DNA from: Vreelandella aquamarina
Lineage (GTDB): Bacteria > Pseudomonadota > Gammaproteobacteria > Pseudomonadales > Halomonadaceae
DNA length: 64,000 nucleotides
Assembly (NCBI RefSeq): GCF_020075495.1
Contig: NZ_JABYQT010000013.1
Coordinates: forward strand, 1-64,000
Direction: 5' to 3'
In this document: positions 36,963 through 44,854 of the stretch, piece by piece
Layout of the letters: the number at the start of each line of letters is the position of its first letter
Numbering within the stretch: the first letter of the stretch is position 1
The notes under the pieces: model-generated
The model's input: only the letters and a program-made list of their open reading frames with translations
Told to the model about the DNA's origin: nothing
The model's database searches: none
Made by a program: the position numbers and the translations under genes

Positions 36963-37796
36963 TTAGTAGTAGACGTTAGGGGCCGTCAGCGGGCTTTTTC
37001 CAGCTGCTGGTGAGGCCGGGGCAAAATGCGCCGGGGCGCCTTGGCGCAACGTGCGCGGCGAAACGCCGTAGCTACGCCGAAAAGCATGTGAGAGGGCACT
37101 TTGATTGGCAAAACCGGTTTGAATGGCGATATCGGTCAGCGGCAGGCGGCTTTGCAGGATCAACTGGCGCGCGGCGTGCAGGCGCTGGCGCTTGACGTAC
37201 TGCCAGGGTGAAAGGCCCGTCTGGGCACGAAAGCGCTCGGAAAAGTGCGCCTCGCTCAGGCAGGCCAGCCGGGCCAGATCCGCGACTCGCAGCTCGTCGG
37301 CCAGGTGACGACGGATGAAACGGTCTATCTGGGGCATGTCGATGCGCCGCTGGCAGGCGGACGTGGCATCGCCCAGGCGCGCTTTCAATGAGCCAAGCAG
37401 CGTTGCTGCCAGACGATCCTGCTGAAACGAGGTGACGCAGGGGTCGAACCCCTGGGCCAGCTCGCTCTCCATGAAGGCAAGGTAGTGACGCAAAGGCGCA
37501 TCGAGGGCAAAAAAACGTGGCGCATCGAACAGGGCCACCAGCTCGCGATGCTCGCCGGTCAGGGCCGGGGCGTCTTCGGGCAAGTCCAGAATCAACTGCC
37601 GATTGTGCCCGTGGCCTGCGTAGTAATGCTCGTGATTGGCTGGCACGATACAGCCTGAAAAGGCGTTGATACGCCCACCAAGCCCTTCGATCTCGAACTC
37701 CGAAGAGCCGCAGAGCGTAATCACGATCTGATGAAAGTCATGGGCGTGGTGATGAGTAGCGCTATCCAGCGGGATCTTGCGAATGGTGCTTGGCAT
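36963..37796 (-). CDS. AraC family transcriptional regulator (probable proline-utilisation regulator)
   Basis: A 277-residue AraC/XylS-type regulator. The N-terminal cupin has HHHAHDFHQIVITLCGSSEFEIEGLGG and CIVPANHEHYYAG; the C-terminal domain (about residues 165-260) has two helix-turn-helix motifs, VADLARLACLSEAHFSERFRAQTGLSPWQYVKRQRLH-type and LTDIAIQTGFANQSALSHAFRRSYGVSPRTLR. Its place directly upstream of putA, and the lack of a DNA-binding domain in PutA, suggest that it controls putAP, as PruR does in Pseudomonas. This is an inference from context. Confidence 0.85.
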   Translation of the reverse strand: MPSTIRKIPLDSATHHHAHDFHQIVITLCGSSEFEIEGLGGRINAFSGCIVPANHEHYYAGHGHNRQLILDLPEDAPALTGEHRELVALFDAPRFFALDAPLRHYLAFMESELAQGFDPCVTSFQQDRLAATLLGSLKARLGDATSACQRRIDMPQIDRFIRRHLADELRVADLARLACLSEAHFSERFRAQTGLSPWQYVKRQRLHAARQLILQSRLPLTDIAIQTGFANQSALSHAFRRSYGVSPRTLRQGAPAHFAPASPAAGKSPLTAPNVYY

Positions 37797-37826
37797 GCGT
37801 GTGATCTCCTGGCGCTGCGGTTGCCG

Positions 37827-38186
37827 CTATTGCTGGCGCAGCGCCGTATGGGCCGCTAGATGGTCACGTAGCACTTGCAACTCCTCCTGCCCTTGGGCGT
37901 TCAACAGAGGTTTGCCCTGGGCAAGCTGCCAGCGCCGCCCGTGGAGTTCCATCAGGTGCGATGCACGACGGCGAACGCCTTCCAGATACTCGTCGTGACG
38001 TATCGGGTAACCGATAATCGCATTCCACTCGGTTTCACCTACCTGGCTATTCAACGCCTTGTCGAAAAGGGCCAGCAGATCCTTCGGTTCGGTGCGATAG
38101 CGGGGTGTCCCCACGGTCAAGAGCACCATCAGCACGCCACCGATCACCAATAGGCAAACCCCGAGTACCAGCAGGTATAGCGCCAT
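37827..38186 (-). CDS. Small membrane-anchored hypothetical protein
   Basis: A 119-residue protein with one N-terminal membrane helix (MALYLLVLGVCLLVIGGVLMVLL) and a charged cytoplasmic or periplasmic tail containing EWNAIIGYPIRHDEYLEGVRRRASHLMELH. It lies 30 bp upstream of the AraC gene on the same strand. I do not recognise the family; codon use is normal for the region. Confidence 0.65.
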   Translation of the reverse strand: MALYLLVLGVCLLVIGGVLMVLLTVGTPRYRTEPKDLLALFDKALNSQVGETEWNAIIGYPIRHDEYLEGVRRRASHLMELHGRRWQLAQGKPLLNAQGQEELQVLRDHLAAHTALRQQ

Positions 38187-38289
38187 GCGTTTACTCCCAG
38201 CCGTCGCTCATCATTTGGCTGTCAAGTATACGCGCGCGTTACCCAAGACGAAAATTTTACCGCCAGGCGAACTTTTTCAATGCAGGGTG

Positions 38290-38396
38290 TCTTAGGTAGT
38301 ACAGGCAACGTAGCGATAGCAGTCGCTAATAGTGTTGTCCTAGCTACTGTTTCTCGATCCCTTGCTTCCGCTGCCTTCTAGGCAGCGGTTTTTTTT
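38290..38396 (+). ncRNA. Candidate small RNA A
   Basis: This lies in a 377-bp gap without a gene. A long imperfect stem pairs GTAGTACAGGCAAC (38296-38309) with GTTGTCCTAGCTAC (38334-38347) and encloses a perfect TAGCGA / TCGCTA hairpin (38311-38328). An unpaired stretch of about 20 nt follows, holding GATCCCTTGCTT (38356-38367), and then an intrinsic terminator. Stem, single-stranded seed and terminator is the usual plan of Hfq-type trans-acting sRNAs. The 5' end is a guess and no clear promoter is seen. No protein gene on this strand would need the terminator. Confidence 0.55.
38368..38396 (+). terminator. Intrinsic terminator of candidate sRNA A
   Basis: An 8-bp stem (CCGCTGCC / GGCAGCGG) with a 5-nt loop is followed by eight T. 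The nearest plus-strand gene upstream is more than 7 kb away, so it most likely ends a short intergenic transcript. Confidence 0.92.
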
Positions 38397-38563
38397 GCAT
38401 GCTCGACACCCGCTGCACATCGACAGGTTTCGATGCCAGGCAGGTCAGCGTAAACGCTATCGTTTATGCTGACGCACAGAGTATAGCCAAGAGAGTATAG
38501 CCCAGTGAAAAGGTGGGTCTTCAACATTCATCGCCTGGCTATCACACCATCAAGGAGCCTTAC

Positions 38564-39130
38564 ATGGACGCACGTGAGTATCTGAATCGCAAGGGCATTG
38601 GCGTAGAGCGTGAGCCCGAGCGCCCCAATACGCTTGAAGAGAAAGCCTGGGAGCGTGCCCGTGGGGCAGGAATGCAGCGGCCCAGGTCCGGCACGCCCCA
38701 TGATTGGGAGGACTGGGAGCGCCACCACGATGATATCGCCCAGGATGCCGAAAGCCTCGAACAAAAAATCGATAAACAGGCCCACCGCAAAGGGCATGCC
38801 GATACCCCGTCAGGTGCGAAAGCGCAGGACGCCGTCGGCCACTTTACACCGGCCGCCGTGACACCTCCTGGCGTCGCTGATGGTGATGTGGCTCGCGATA
38901 CCGCCACTACCCCCAAGAGTGCCAGCCAAGAAGTGCGACAACCGCACCGCGTAGAAAACGAGACCGGCAGCCTTAAGGCGGCTTATTGCCTTCTGGCCGT
39001 TTTGCTCCCCCCGCTTGCACTTGGCTTGACCGATGCCGGTTCACGGCGGATCGGTATCAGCGTCATCCTGACTCTGCTTGGGTGGCTGCCCGGCGTCATC
39101 CATGCGTTGATGTGGCTGGCGCGTCGTTAA
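38564..39130 (+). CDS. Protein with C-terminal YqaE/Pmp3-type membrane domain
   Basis: A 188-residue protein in two parts. Residues 1-135 are hydrophilic and rich in Glu, Arg, His and Ala, probably disordered or helical (PNTLEEKAWERARGAGM). Residues about 136-188 carry two membrane helices, AAYCLLAVLLPPLALGLTDAG and ISVILTLLGWLPGVIHALMWL, matching the Pmp3/YqaE (UPF0057) domain, a small proteolipid linked to salt stress and membrane potential in plants and yeast. Stand-alone Pmp3 proteins are about 50 residues, so the long N-terminal extension is unusual. AAGGAG precedes ATG at 38564. Confidence 0.78.
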   Translation: MDAREYLNRKGIGVEREPERPNTLEEKAWERARGAGMQRPRSGTPHDWEDWERHHDDIAQDAESLEQKIDKQAHRKGHADTPSGAKAQDAVGHFTPAAVTPPGVADGDVARDTATTPKSASQEVRQPHRVENETGSLKAAYCLLAVLLPPLALGLTDAGSRRIGISVILTLLGWLPGVIHALMWLARR

Positions 39131-39156
39131 CGTATAACCTGTTCACGGTTTACTGC

Positions 39157-39184
39157 TTGGCAGGCCCTTCAAAGTCCGTATAAT
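39157..39184 (+). promoter_or_regulatory. Sigma-70-type promoter of the EamA gene
   Basis: TTGGCA (39157-39162) and a perfect TATAAT (39179-39184) are separated by 16 bp and lie 35 bp before the chosen start of the transporter. Confidence 0.6.
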
Positions 39185-39218
39185 CCATGTAAACTTTTTC
39201 AATATTATGGGGTTTACA

Positions 39219-40088
39219 ATGGGCTATCTGGTAGGCGTGACAGCGCTTTGGGCATTTTCATTTTCATTGATCGGGGTATACCTGGCCGGGCAGGTAGACA
39301 GCTACTTTGCAGTGCTGGTACGGGTGACGCTGGCCATGCTGGTGTTTCTGCCCTTTCTGCGTCCAAGCCTTTTGCGTGGTAAGCAGCGGCTTGCCCTGAT
39401 GGCCCTGGGGGCGCTGCAGCTGGGCGTCATGTACACCTTCTTTTACCAGTCGTTTCTGCTGCTTTCCGTGCCGGAAGTACTGCTGTTCACCATTTTTACC
39501 CCGGTCTACATTGCCCTGCTTGACGATCTGATGTTTGGACGTTTTACGCCCATGTACCTGATAACCGCGCTACTGGCGGTGATTGGCGCGGCGGTGATCC
39601 GCTACGACGGTATCGACAGCGGCTTCTGGGCAGGGTTTTTAGTGGTTCAGGGCGCTAACCTGTGCTTCGCGCTGGGGCAGGTGGGGTATCGCCGTCTGGC
39701 GGCGGATCTGCCGCCTACGCTTGCCTGGCACAACGTGTTTGGCTGGTTCTTCATCGGCGCCATGCTCGTTGCGCTGCCGGCCTTTCTGCTGTTTGGCAAC
39801 AGCAGCGCACTGCCGGCTACCTCGCTGCAGTGGGGAGTACTTGCCTGGCTCGGGCTGGTAGCTTCAGGCATAGGGTATTTTGCCTGGAACCAGGGGGCGA
39901 CGAAGGTGGATGCCGGGACGCTTGCCATCATGAACAATGCGCTTATCCCCGCCGGTTTGCTGGTCAACCTGCTGATCTGGAACCGGGACGCGGATATCCC
40001 TCGGCTGCTGATGGGCGCACTGATCATGGGCGCCTCCCTATGGCTCAACCACTGGTGGCTTGCTCGTCGCCGCACGGCACTTGCCTGA
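39219..40088 (+). CDS. EamA/DMT family transporter
   Basis: A 289-residue inner-membrane protein with about ten helices in two EamA repeats, typical of drug/metabolite transporters that export amino acids or related compounds. The first half opens MGYLVGVTALWAFSFSLIGVYLAG and has FFYQSFLLLSVPEVLLFTIFTPVY; the second has FLVVQGANLCFALGQVGYRRL and YFAWNQGATKVDAGTLAIMNNALIPAGLLVN. ATG at 39219 is preferred over ATG at 39207 because GGGG lies upstream and homology starts there. The substrate is unknown. Confidence 0.9.
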   Translation: MGYLVGVTALWAFSFSLIGVYLAGQVDSYFAVLVRVTLAMLVFLPFLRPSLLRGKQRLALMALGALQLGVMYTFFYQSFLLLSVPEVLLFTIFTPVYIALLDDLMFGRFTPMYLITALLAVIGAAVIRYDGIDSGFWAGFLVVQGANLCFALGQVGYRRLAADLPPTLAWHNVFGWFFIGAMLVALPAFLLFGNSSALPATSLQWGVLAWLGLVASGIGYFAWNQGATKVDAGTLAIMNNALIPAGLLVNLLIWNRDADIPRLLMGALIMGASLWLNHWWLARRRTALA

Positions 40089-40176
40089 GGCGCGCAAGCG
40101 GGCATGAGCAGAGGCCCATTTGCCCGAAACCCTGGCTATCTCCATAATGGCAGGCTGATGCTAGCGAGAGCCGCCC

Positions 40177-41121
40177 ATGCCTAACACTCCACCGTCATCT
40201 TCGATACCGCCGCCCGGCCAGACAACTGGGCAAGTGCGTGCCCGGCCCTTCAAAACGATTGGGCTGATTGGCCGCTTGGGTAGCGAAAAGGTCATCGACT
40301 CGCTGCAGCGTCTGATTGGCTATCTCGTCGAGCACGACTACCAGGTGCTGGTGGAAGACCGCACGGCAACAGCGCTTCCCCGGCACGGCCAGCCGGAAGC
40401 CAGTCGCCGAATGCTGGGCGAGCTGTGTGACCTGGTGATCGTGGTGGGCGGTGACGGCAGCCTATTGGGGGCGGCCCGCACCCTTTGCCGCAGCGGCACG
40501 CTGATCCTGGGTGTCAACCGGGGGAGGCTGGGCTTTTTGACCGATATCTCGCCGGATGAGCTGGAAAGCCGGGTCGGCGAGGTACTGGCCGGAGAGTTCG
40601 AGGTCGAAGAGCGCTTTTTGCTGGATGCGGTGCTTTATCGCAACGGTGTGGCCGTGGGTAACGGCGAGGCGCTGAACGAGGTGGTCGTGCATCCGGGTAA
40701 AGCCGTTCGCATGATCGAGTTCGAGCTGTTCATCGACGGTCAGTTTGTGTACAGCCAGCGCAGCGATGGCCTGATTATCGCAACGCCTACCGGTTCAACC
40801 GCCTACGCGCTTTCCGGCGGTGGGCCCATCATGCATCCCAAACTCGATGTCGTGACACTGGTGCCCATGTTTCCCCATACGCTTTCAAGCCGGCCCATCG
40901 TGATCGATGCGGCCAGCGAGATTCGCATCCATATCGGCGAAACCAACCAGACCTACCCGCATATCAGCTGCGATGGCCAAACGCGAGCGGTGGCCAAGCC
41001 CGATGACGTGCTGGTCATCAAGCGCAAGCCCGAGCGCGTGCAATTAGTCCACCCAAGGGGGCACAACTTCTACGATGTGCTGCGCAGTAAACTGGGTTGG
41101 AGCCATCGGCTAGGAGATTGA
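40177..41121 (+). CDS. nadK: NAD kinase
   Basis: NadK phosphorylates NAD to NADP in the cytoplasm. The 314-residue protein has the GGDGSLLGAART motif (near residue 91), GVNRGRLGFLTDI (near 111) and PTGSTAYALSGGGPIMHP (near 207), all diagnostic. The first 25 residues are a Pro/Ser-rich extension not part of the fold, so a later start is possible. The phosphoesterase gene begins two bases after its stop, so the two are probably coupled. Confidence 0.95.
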   Translation: MPNTPPSSSIPPPGQTTGQVRARPFKTIGLIGRLGSEKVIDSLQRLIGYLVEHDYQVLVEDRTATALPRHGQPEASRRMLGELCDLVIVVGGDGSLLGAARTLCRSGTLILGVNRGRLGFLTDISPDELESRVGEVLAGEFEVEERFLLDAVLYRNGVAVGNGEALNEVVVHPGKAVRMIEFELFIDGQFVYSQRSDGLIIATPTGSTAYALSGGGPIMHPKLDVVTLVPMFPHTLSSRPIVIDAASEIRIHIGETNQTYPHISCDGQTRAVAKPDDVLVIKRKPERVQLVHPRGHNFYDVLRSKLGWSHRLGD

Positions 41122-41123
41122 GC

Positions 41124-42080
41124 ATGGCGGGTTACGACCTGATTGGCGACGTTCACGGTTGCGGGGCAACGCTGATTGCACTGCTTGAAAGACTCGGTTA
41201 TCGCGAGCAGGAAGGCGTCTACCAACATCCAGAACGCAAGGTGATCTTTCTGGGGGACCTGATCGATCGCGGCCCACGTATTCGCCTGGCCGTGCGCGTG
41301 GCGCGGCGTATGGTAGACGCCGGGCAGGCGTTCATCGTGATGGGCAATCACGAACACAATGCGCTGGCCTATACCCACCCCGCGCCCCCCGGCAGCAACA
41401 AGCGCTGGCTGCGCGAGCACACCCCGCGCCACAACCGCATCATGGAAGACACGCTTGCTCAGTACCGGGATTACACCAACGAGTGGGACGATACGCTGGC
41501 CTGGTTCAAGACACTGCCGCTGTTTCTGGAACTTGACGGCATTCGCGTGGTGCACGCCTGTTGGGACGAGGCGCTTATCGAGCAGTTGAAAGCGCGTTTT
41601 CCCGATGGGCGCATCGATACCCGCTTCTTGATCGAGTCCACCGATCCCTCCACCCAGGCCTATGAAATCATCGACCGCTTGACCCGCGGGGCGAATATTC
41701 CACTGCCCGATGGCGTGGCTATTCAATCCGGCGATGGCTATACCCGGCAAAGCTTTCGCGCGCACTTCTGGGCCGCTCGACCCGAGCAGTGGGGCGATGT
41801 GGTCTTTCAACCCGACAACCTGCCTGGCGAGTTGGAGCAGCGGCCACTAAGCCATGGTGAACGCCAGAGGCTGAGCTATTATGGGCCTGAGCAGCCACCG
41901 CTGTTCGTGGGGCATTACTGGTGTGAAGGAATTCCGGCGCTGCCCACGCACAATATTGCTTGTCTGGATTACAGTGCAGTGAAGTATGGTCGTCTGGTGG
42001 CTTATCGATGGAGCGGTGAACGCCAGTTGAGTGCTGATAATTTTGTGTGGATTCAAGTAGTTAAAGATGATCGTGGATAA
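41124..42080 (+). CDS. Calcineurin-like metallophosphoesterase
   Basis: A 318-residue protein of the PPP/calcineurin-like superfamily. Metal-ligand motifs GDVHGC (residues 7-12), GDLIDRGPR (near 50) and GNHEHNA (near 74) are intact; the later HACWDEA and FVGHYWCEG supply further histidines. It resembles bacterial PPP-type serine/threonine phosphatases and ApaH-like enzymes, but the substrate is unknown. ATG at 41124 follows TAGGAG by seven bases and the nadK stop by two bases. Confidence 0.88.
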   Translation: MAGYDLIGDVHGCGATLIALLERLGYREQEGVYQHPERKVIFLGDLIDRGPRIRLAVRVARRMVDAGQAFIVMGNHEHNALAYTHPAPPGSNKRWLREHTPRHNRIMEDTLAQYRDYTNEWDDTLAWFKTLPLFLELDGIRVVHACWDEALIEQLKARFPDGRIDTRFLIESTDPSTQAYEIIDRLTRGANIPLPDGVAIQSGDGYTRQSFRAHFWAARPEQWGDVVFQPDNLPGELEQRPLSHGERQRLSYYGPEQPPLFVGHYWCEGIPALPTHNIACLDYSAVKYGRLVAYRWSGERQLSADNFVWIQVVKDDRG

Positions 42081-42154
42081 GCGGAAAAAACGGTGGACGG
42101 TAATGTTCGGGGGCTGCTCGGAATAGTTACAATCGCTTACATTATTTTTGCAAA

Positions 42155-42249
42155 AAGGCTGAACTAACTGTACGGCTGGCTATCAGAGTAGGTGTTCCCT
42201 TGAATGATCCCTTGCTTTGATCCGGCGGCCCCCTCCGCCGGATTTTTTT
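42155..42249 (+). ncRNA. Candidate small RNA B
   Basis: This lies in the 266-bp gap between the phosphoesterase and glpG. A short CTGA / TCAG stem encloses the first part; then comes an unpaired stretch with CCCTTG twice (42198-42203 and 42209-42214), the second inside GATCCCTTGCTT (42206-42217), and then an intrinsic terminator. The same 12-mer occurs at the same place in candidate A. The 5' end is a guess. A TTACAA with TACATT further down near 42127-42143 could be promoter elements but fits poorly. It might also be the 3' UTR of the phosphoesterase transcript. Confidence 0.5.
42220..42249 (+). terminator. Intrinsic terminator of candidate sRNA B
   Basis: A 9-bp stem (ATCCGGCGG / CCGCCGGAT) with a 6-nt loop is followed by seven T. 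It lies 140 bp after the phosphoesterase stop and ends either that transcript or the candidate RNA. Confidence 0.93.
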
Positions 42250-42346
42250 CGTCTGTGCGCCTAGCCTGCCGTTTTGCTTGACCTGAAGTTTTGTTGACCA
42301 GCTCCGTGCATGGGTTACCAGCCAAGGGCTACTACTGGGAGAGGCT

Positions 42347-43195
42347 ATGCACCCCGTTGTGCGTTTACCAAGCGGTGTCGATACGCAGGAACTGCGCAAG
42401 GCACTGTGGCATTACCGAATAGGCCATCGCATTACCGACGAACCCGATGGTGCCTTGCTGTGGGTAGCCGACCCGCGCCAGCAAGCGCAGCTGGAAGCGT
42501 TGGTTGTACGCTGGGAGCGAGGGGAGCCACTGATTCTCGACCAGCCTGCCCACTCTCCTCGCGGAGTGGGCCTGGCCGCTACGCTGCGCCAGGTGCCGGT
42601 AACGGCGGTGGCGATTGCCATCAGTCTTGGCGTTTTTGCGCTCATTGCCGTACTGGGCGACAGTATCGTGATGGCGCTGACCATCGTGCCGGTCAGTGTC
42701 GTGGGTAATCAGCTGATGTACGCCAGCTTGAGCGATGCCCTGGCGACAGGCCAGTTCTGGCGGCTGCTGTCTCCGGCGTTTCTGCATTTTGGCTGGATGC
42801 ACCTTATCTTCAACCTGATGTGGCTGTGGTATTTTGGCCGCCAGGTTGAAACGCTGCAGGGTAGCAGGGCCATGCTGCTGCTGATTCTGGTGGCGGGCAT
42901 CGGCGCCAACATTGCTCAGTACGTAACCGGTACGGTGCTGTTTGGCGGTATGTCCGGCGTCGTATATGCGCTGCTTGGCCATGTATGGCTGATGTCGCGC
43001 CGGGTGCCGCACAGCGGTTTTTTCGTGCCTCAGATGCTGGTGGTCTTCATGCTGGGGTGGATGGTGTTTACCATGACCGATCTCGCGGGCTCCGTCGGGT
43101 TTGGCAACGTGGCCAACGAAGCACACCTGGGCGGCCTTCTGGTGGGGCTTGTCACCGGCTGGTGCTATTCCACGCGCCGTTTGAAAAAGAACTGA
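42347..43195 (+). CDS. glpG: Rhomboid family intramembrane serine protease GlpG
   Basis: A 282-residue rhomboid protease. An N-terminal cytoplasmic domain of about 85 residues is followed by six membrane helices. FGWMHLIFNLMWLWYFGRQVE carries the HxxxN oxyanion residues; GGMSGVVYALLG holds the catalytic serine near residue 204; NEAHLGGLLVG holds the catalytic histidine near residue 260. GlpG cleaves single membrane helices, for example in orphan subunits. GGGAGAG precedes ATG at 42347. yeaC follows after 10 bp. Confidence 0.95.
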   Translation: MHPVVRLPSGVDTQELRKALWHYRIGHRITDEPDGALLWVADPRQQAQLEALVVRWERGEPLILDQPAHSPRGVGLAATLRQVPVTAVAIAISLGVFALIAVLGDSIVMALTIVPVSVVGNQLMYASLSDALATGQFWRLLSPAFLHFGWMHLIFNLMWLWYFGRQVETLQGSRAMLLLILVAGIGANIAQYVTGTVLFGGMSGVVYALLGHVWLMSRRVPHSGFFVPQMLVVFMLGWMVFTMTDLAGSVGFGNVANEAHLGGLLVGLVTGWCYSTRRLKKN

Positions 43196-43205
43196 GAGGC
43201 TTTCA

Positions 43206-43490
43206 ATGAGCGATATGACCTTCGACAAGATGATCAACCAGATGACCCCGGCGATTTATGAAAGCCTCAAGCAGGCCGTATCGCTGCGCAAGTGGCCAGA
43301 CGGGCGCTTTCTGACCCAGGAGCAGACGGAACTCTGCCTGGAGGCGGTCATCCGCTATGAGGTGGAAAACAATGTTCCCGAAGCGAACCGGGTGGGCTAT
43401 CTGGAGCAGCGCACCTGCGGCGCGGCATCGTCAGGTGCCAACGTGACCCCGGAAATGGCCGGACTTGCTCGGGATGCCACGCGTGACTGA
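43206..43490 (+). CDS. yeaC: YeaC family protein (DUF1315)
   Basis: A 94-residue cytoplasmic protein. TFDKMINQMTPAIYESLKQAVSLRKWPDGRFLT and QTELCLEAVIRYEVENNVPE match YeaC; no function is established. It lies 10 bp after glpG with GAGAGG upstream, and its end overlaps the start of the DUF2797 gene by 17 bases, so the three genes form an operon. The same neighbour pair is common in gammaproteobacteria. Confidence 0.93.
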   Translation: MSDMTFDKMINQMTPAIYESLKQAVSLRKWPDGRFLTQEQTELCLEAVIRYEVENNVPEANRVGYLEQRTCGAASSGANVTPEMAGLARDATRD

Positions 43491-44325
43491 TGTGGTTAAT
43501 CCCGTTCAAGGCTGCCTGAGTAAAATGGTGGCTACCTTGCCCGCAAGCCAGGGGGCACCGGTGGTGTATCATCTGCGCGCAGGCGAGCAGCAGGTGCCGC
43601 TCAACGCGCGCATTGGCACGCCGGTATCGCTTGAGTGGAGCGGCGCCATCGCCTGTACACACTGTGGTCGGGCCACCAGGAAGAGTTTTGCCCAAGGCTA
43701 CTGCTACCCGTGTTTCAAGCGCCTGGCTCAGTGCGATACCTGCATCATGAAGCCGGAAACCTGCCACTTTTTCCAAGGTACCTGTCGCGAGCCCGAATGG
43801 GGCGAGAAGCACTGCTTTCAACCGCATATCGTCTATCTGGCCAATTCTTCCGGCTTGAAAGTGGGGATTACCCGCAAGACCCAGATGCCCACCCGCTGGC
43901 TGGATCAAGGCGCCATTCAGGCGCTGCCGATTCTGGAAGTCAACACTCGTCAGCAGTCAGGATTCGTGGAAATGCTCTTCAAGGAGCAGGTCAGCGACCG
44001 CACCAACTGGCGGGCCATGCTCAAAGGGGAAGTGGAAACACTGGATCTCGTCGCCGAGCGTGACCGGCTGCTGGAAGCGCTTGATGGCGGGTTGAATCAG
44101 CTGCGCGAACTGCACGGCAGCGACGCCATTCGCCATCTGGATGAAGCGCCGCTGGAATTCCACTACCCGGTCGAGGTGTTCCCCCGTAAGGTGGTGTCGC
44201 ACAATTTCGACAAGCAGGCGCGGGTACAAGGTGTGCTTCAAGGTATCAAGGGACAGTACCTGATATTCGATACCGGGGTAATTAATCTTAGAAAATTCAC
44301 GGGTTACGAAGTTACCCTGACATAA
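43474..44325 (+). CDS. DUF2797 family protein
   Basis: A protein of about 283 residues. After an N-terminal part comes a cysteine-rich zinc-binding region (IACTHCGRATRKSFAQGYCYPCFKR, then CDTCIMKPETC), then a GIY-YIG-like segment (IVYLANSSGLKVGITRKTQMPTRWLDQGA). The function is unknown, though the nuclease-like fold and zinc site suggest nucleic acid contact. ATG at 43474 overlaps yeaC by 17 bases; GTG at 43483 is an alternative. Confidence 0.88.
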   Translation: MPRVTDVVNPVQGCLSKMVATLPASQGAPVVYHLRAGEQQVPLNARIGTPVSLEWSGAIACTHCGRATRKSFAQGYCYPCFKRLAQCDTCIMKPETCHFFQGTCREPEWGEKHCFQPHIVYLANSSGLKVGITRKTQMPTRWLDQGAIQALPILEVNTRQQSGFVEMLFKEQVSDRTNWRAMLKGEVETLDLVAERDRLLEALDGGLNQLRELHGSDAIRHLDEAPLEFHYPVEVFPRKVVSHNFDKQARVQGVLQGIKGQYLIFDTGVINLRKFTGYEVTLT

Positions 44326-44407
44326 TTCGCCTAGCCAGGGCGGCCGGTATTGGCTAAGGTTAAGGGCATATAACTCCTCCAAGTTACCGCAACGCAAGGA
44401 AGCCCTG

Positions 44408-44833
44408 ATGCCCTGGCTAAAACTGTTGCACATAGCCGCGCTCGTTATCTGGTGCGGCTCACTTCTATACCTGCCAGCGTTACTTAGCTATACGTTACAC
44501 CTGCGTAAAGATGCGGGCTTTGCTCAGGGCTCGCCCCCCATGCCGCGCTTTTTCTATAACTCCATCGCCACACCCGCTGCCCTGGCCGCCATCTTTTCGG
44601 GTACGCTGCTGTTCTTGTTTCATGGGTTGATGGGCGGCTGGCTGATTTTCAAATTGGGGGCGGTGGTTGCCATGGTCATCGCCCACGGATGCTGCGGCTG
44701 GCTGATCCTGCGCCTGGAAATGGGTATTTACCGCGGGGTCAAGACCGCCTCCGTACTGGCGCTTTTGTTGGCGTTGGCGGGCATTCTCGGCGTGCTGGGG
44801 TTCGTGCTTGCCAAACCGCTGGACTGGAGTTGA
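44408..44833 (+). CDS. CopD/HemJ-like membrane protein
   Basis: A 141-residue protein with four membrane helices. LKLLHIAALVIWCGSLLYLPALL, with the His near residue 7, and a central MVIAHGCCGWLI resemble the haem or copper binding bundle of HemJ and CopD. A CopD-like gene next to cytochrome oxidase genes suggests a role in copper or haem supply to the oxidase, but this is inference. AAGGAAG precedes ATG at 44408. Confidence 0.75.
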   Translation: MPWLKLLHIAALVIWCGSLLYLPALLSYTLHLRKDAGFAQGSPPMPRFFYNSIATPAALAAIFSGTLLFLFHGLMGGWLIFKLGAVVAMVIAHGCCGWLILRLEMGIYRGVKTASVLALLLALAGILGVLGFVLAKPLDWS

Positions 44834-44854
44834 CCCGCCATGTCCTGTGATCTG

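Noticed and set aside
38265-39203. AACTTTTTCAAT occurs near 38270 and near 39190
   Set aside because: A 12-mer of low complexity; no structure or shared position relative to a gene supports a function.
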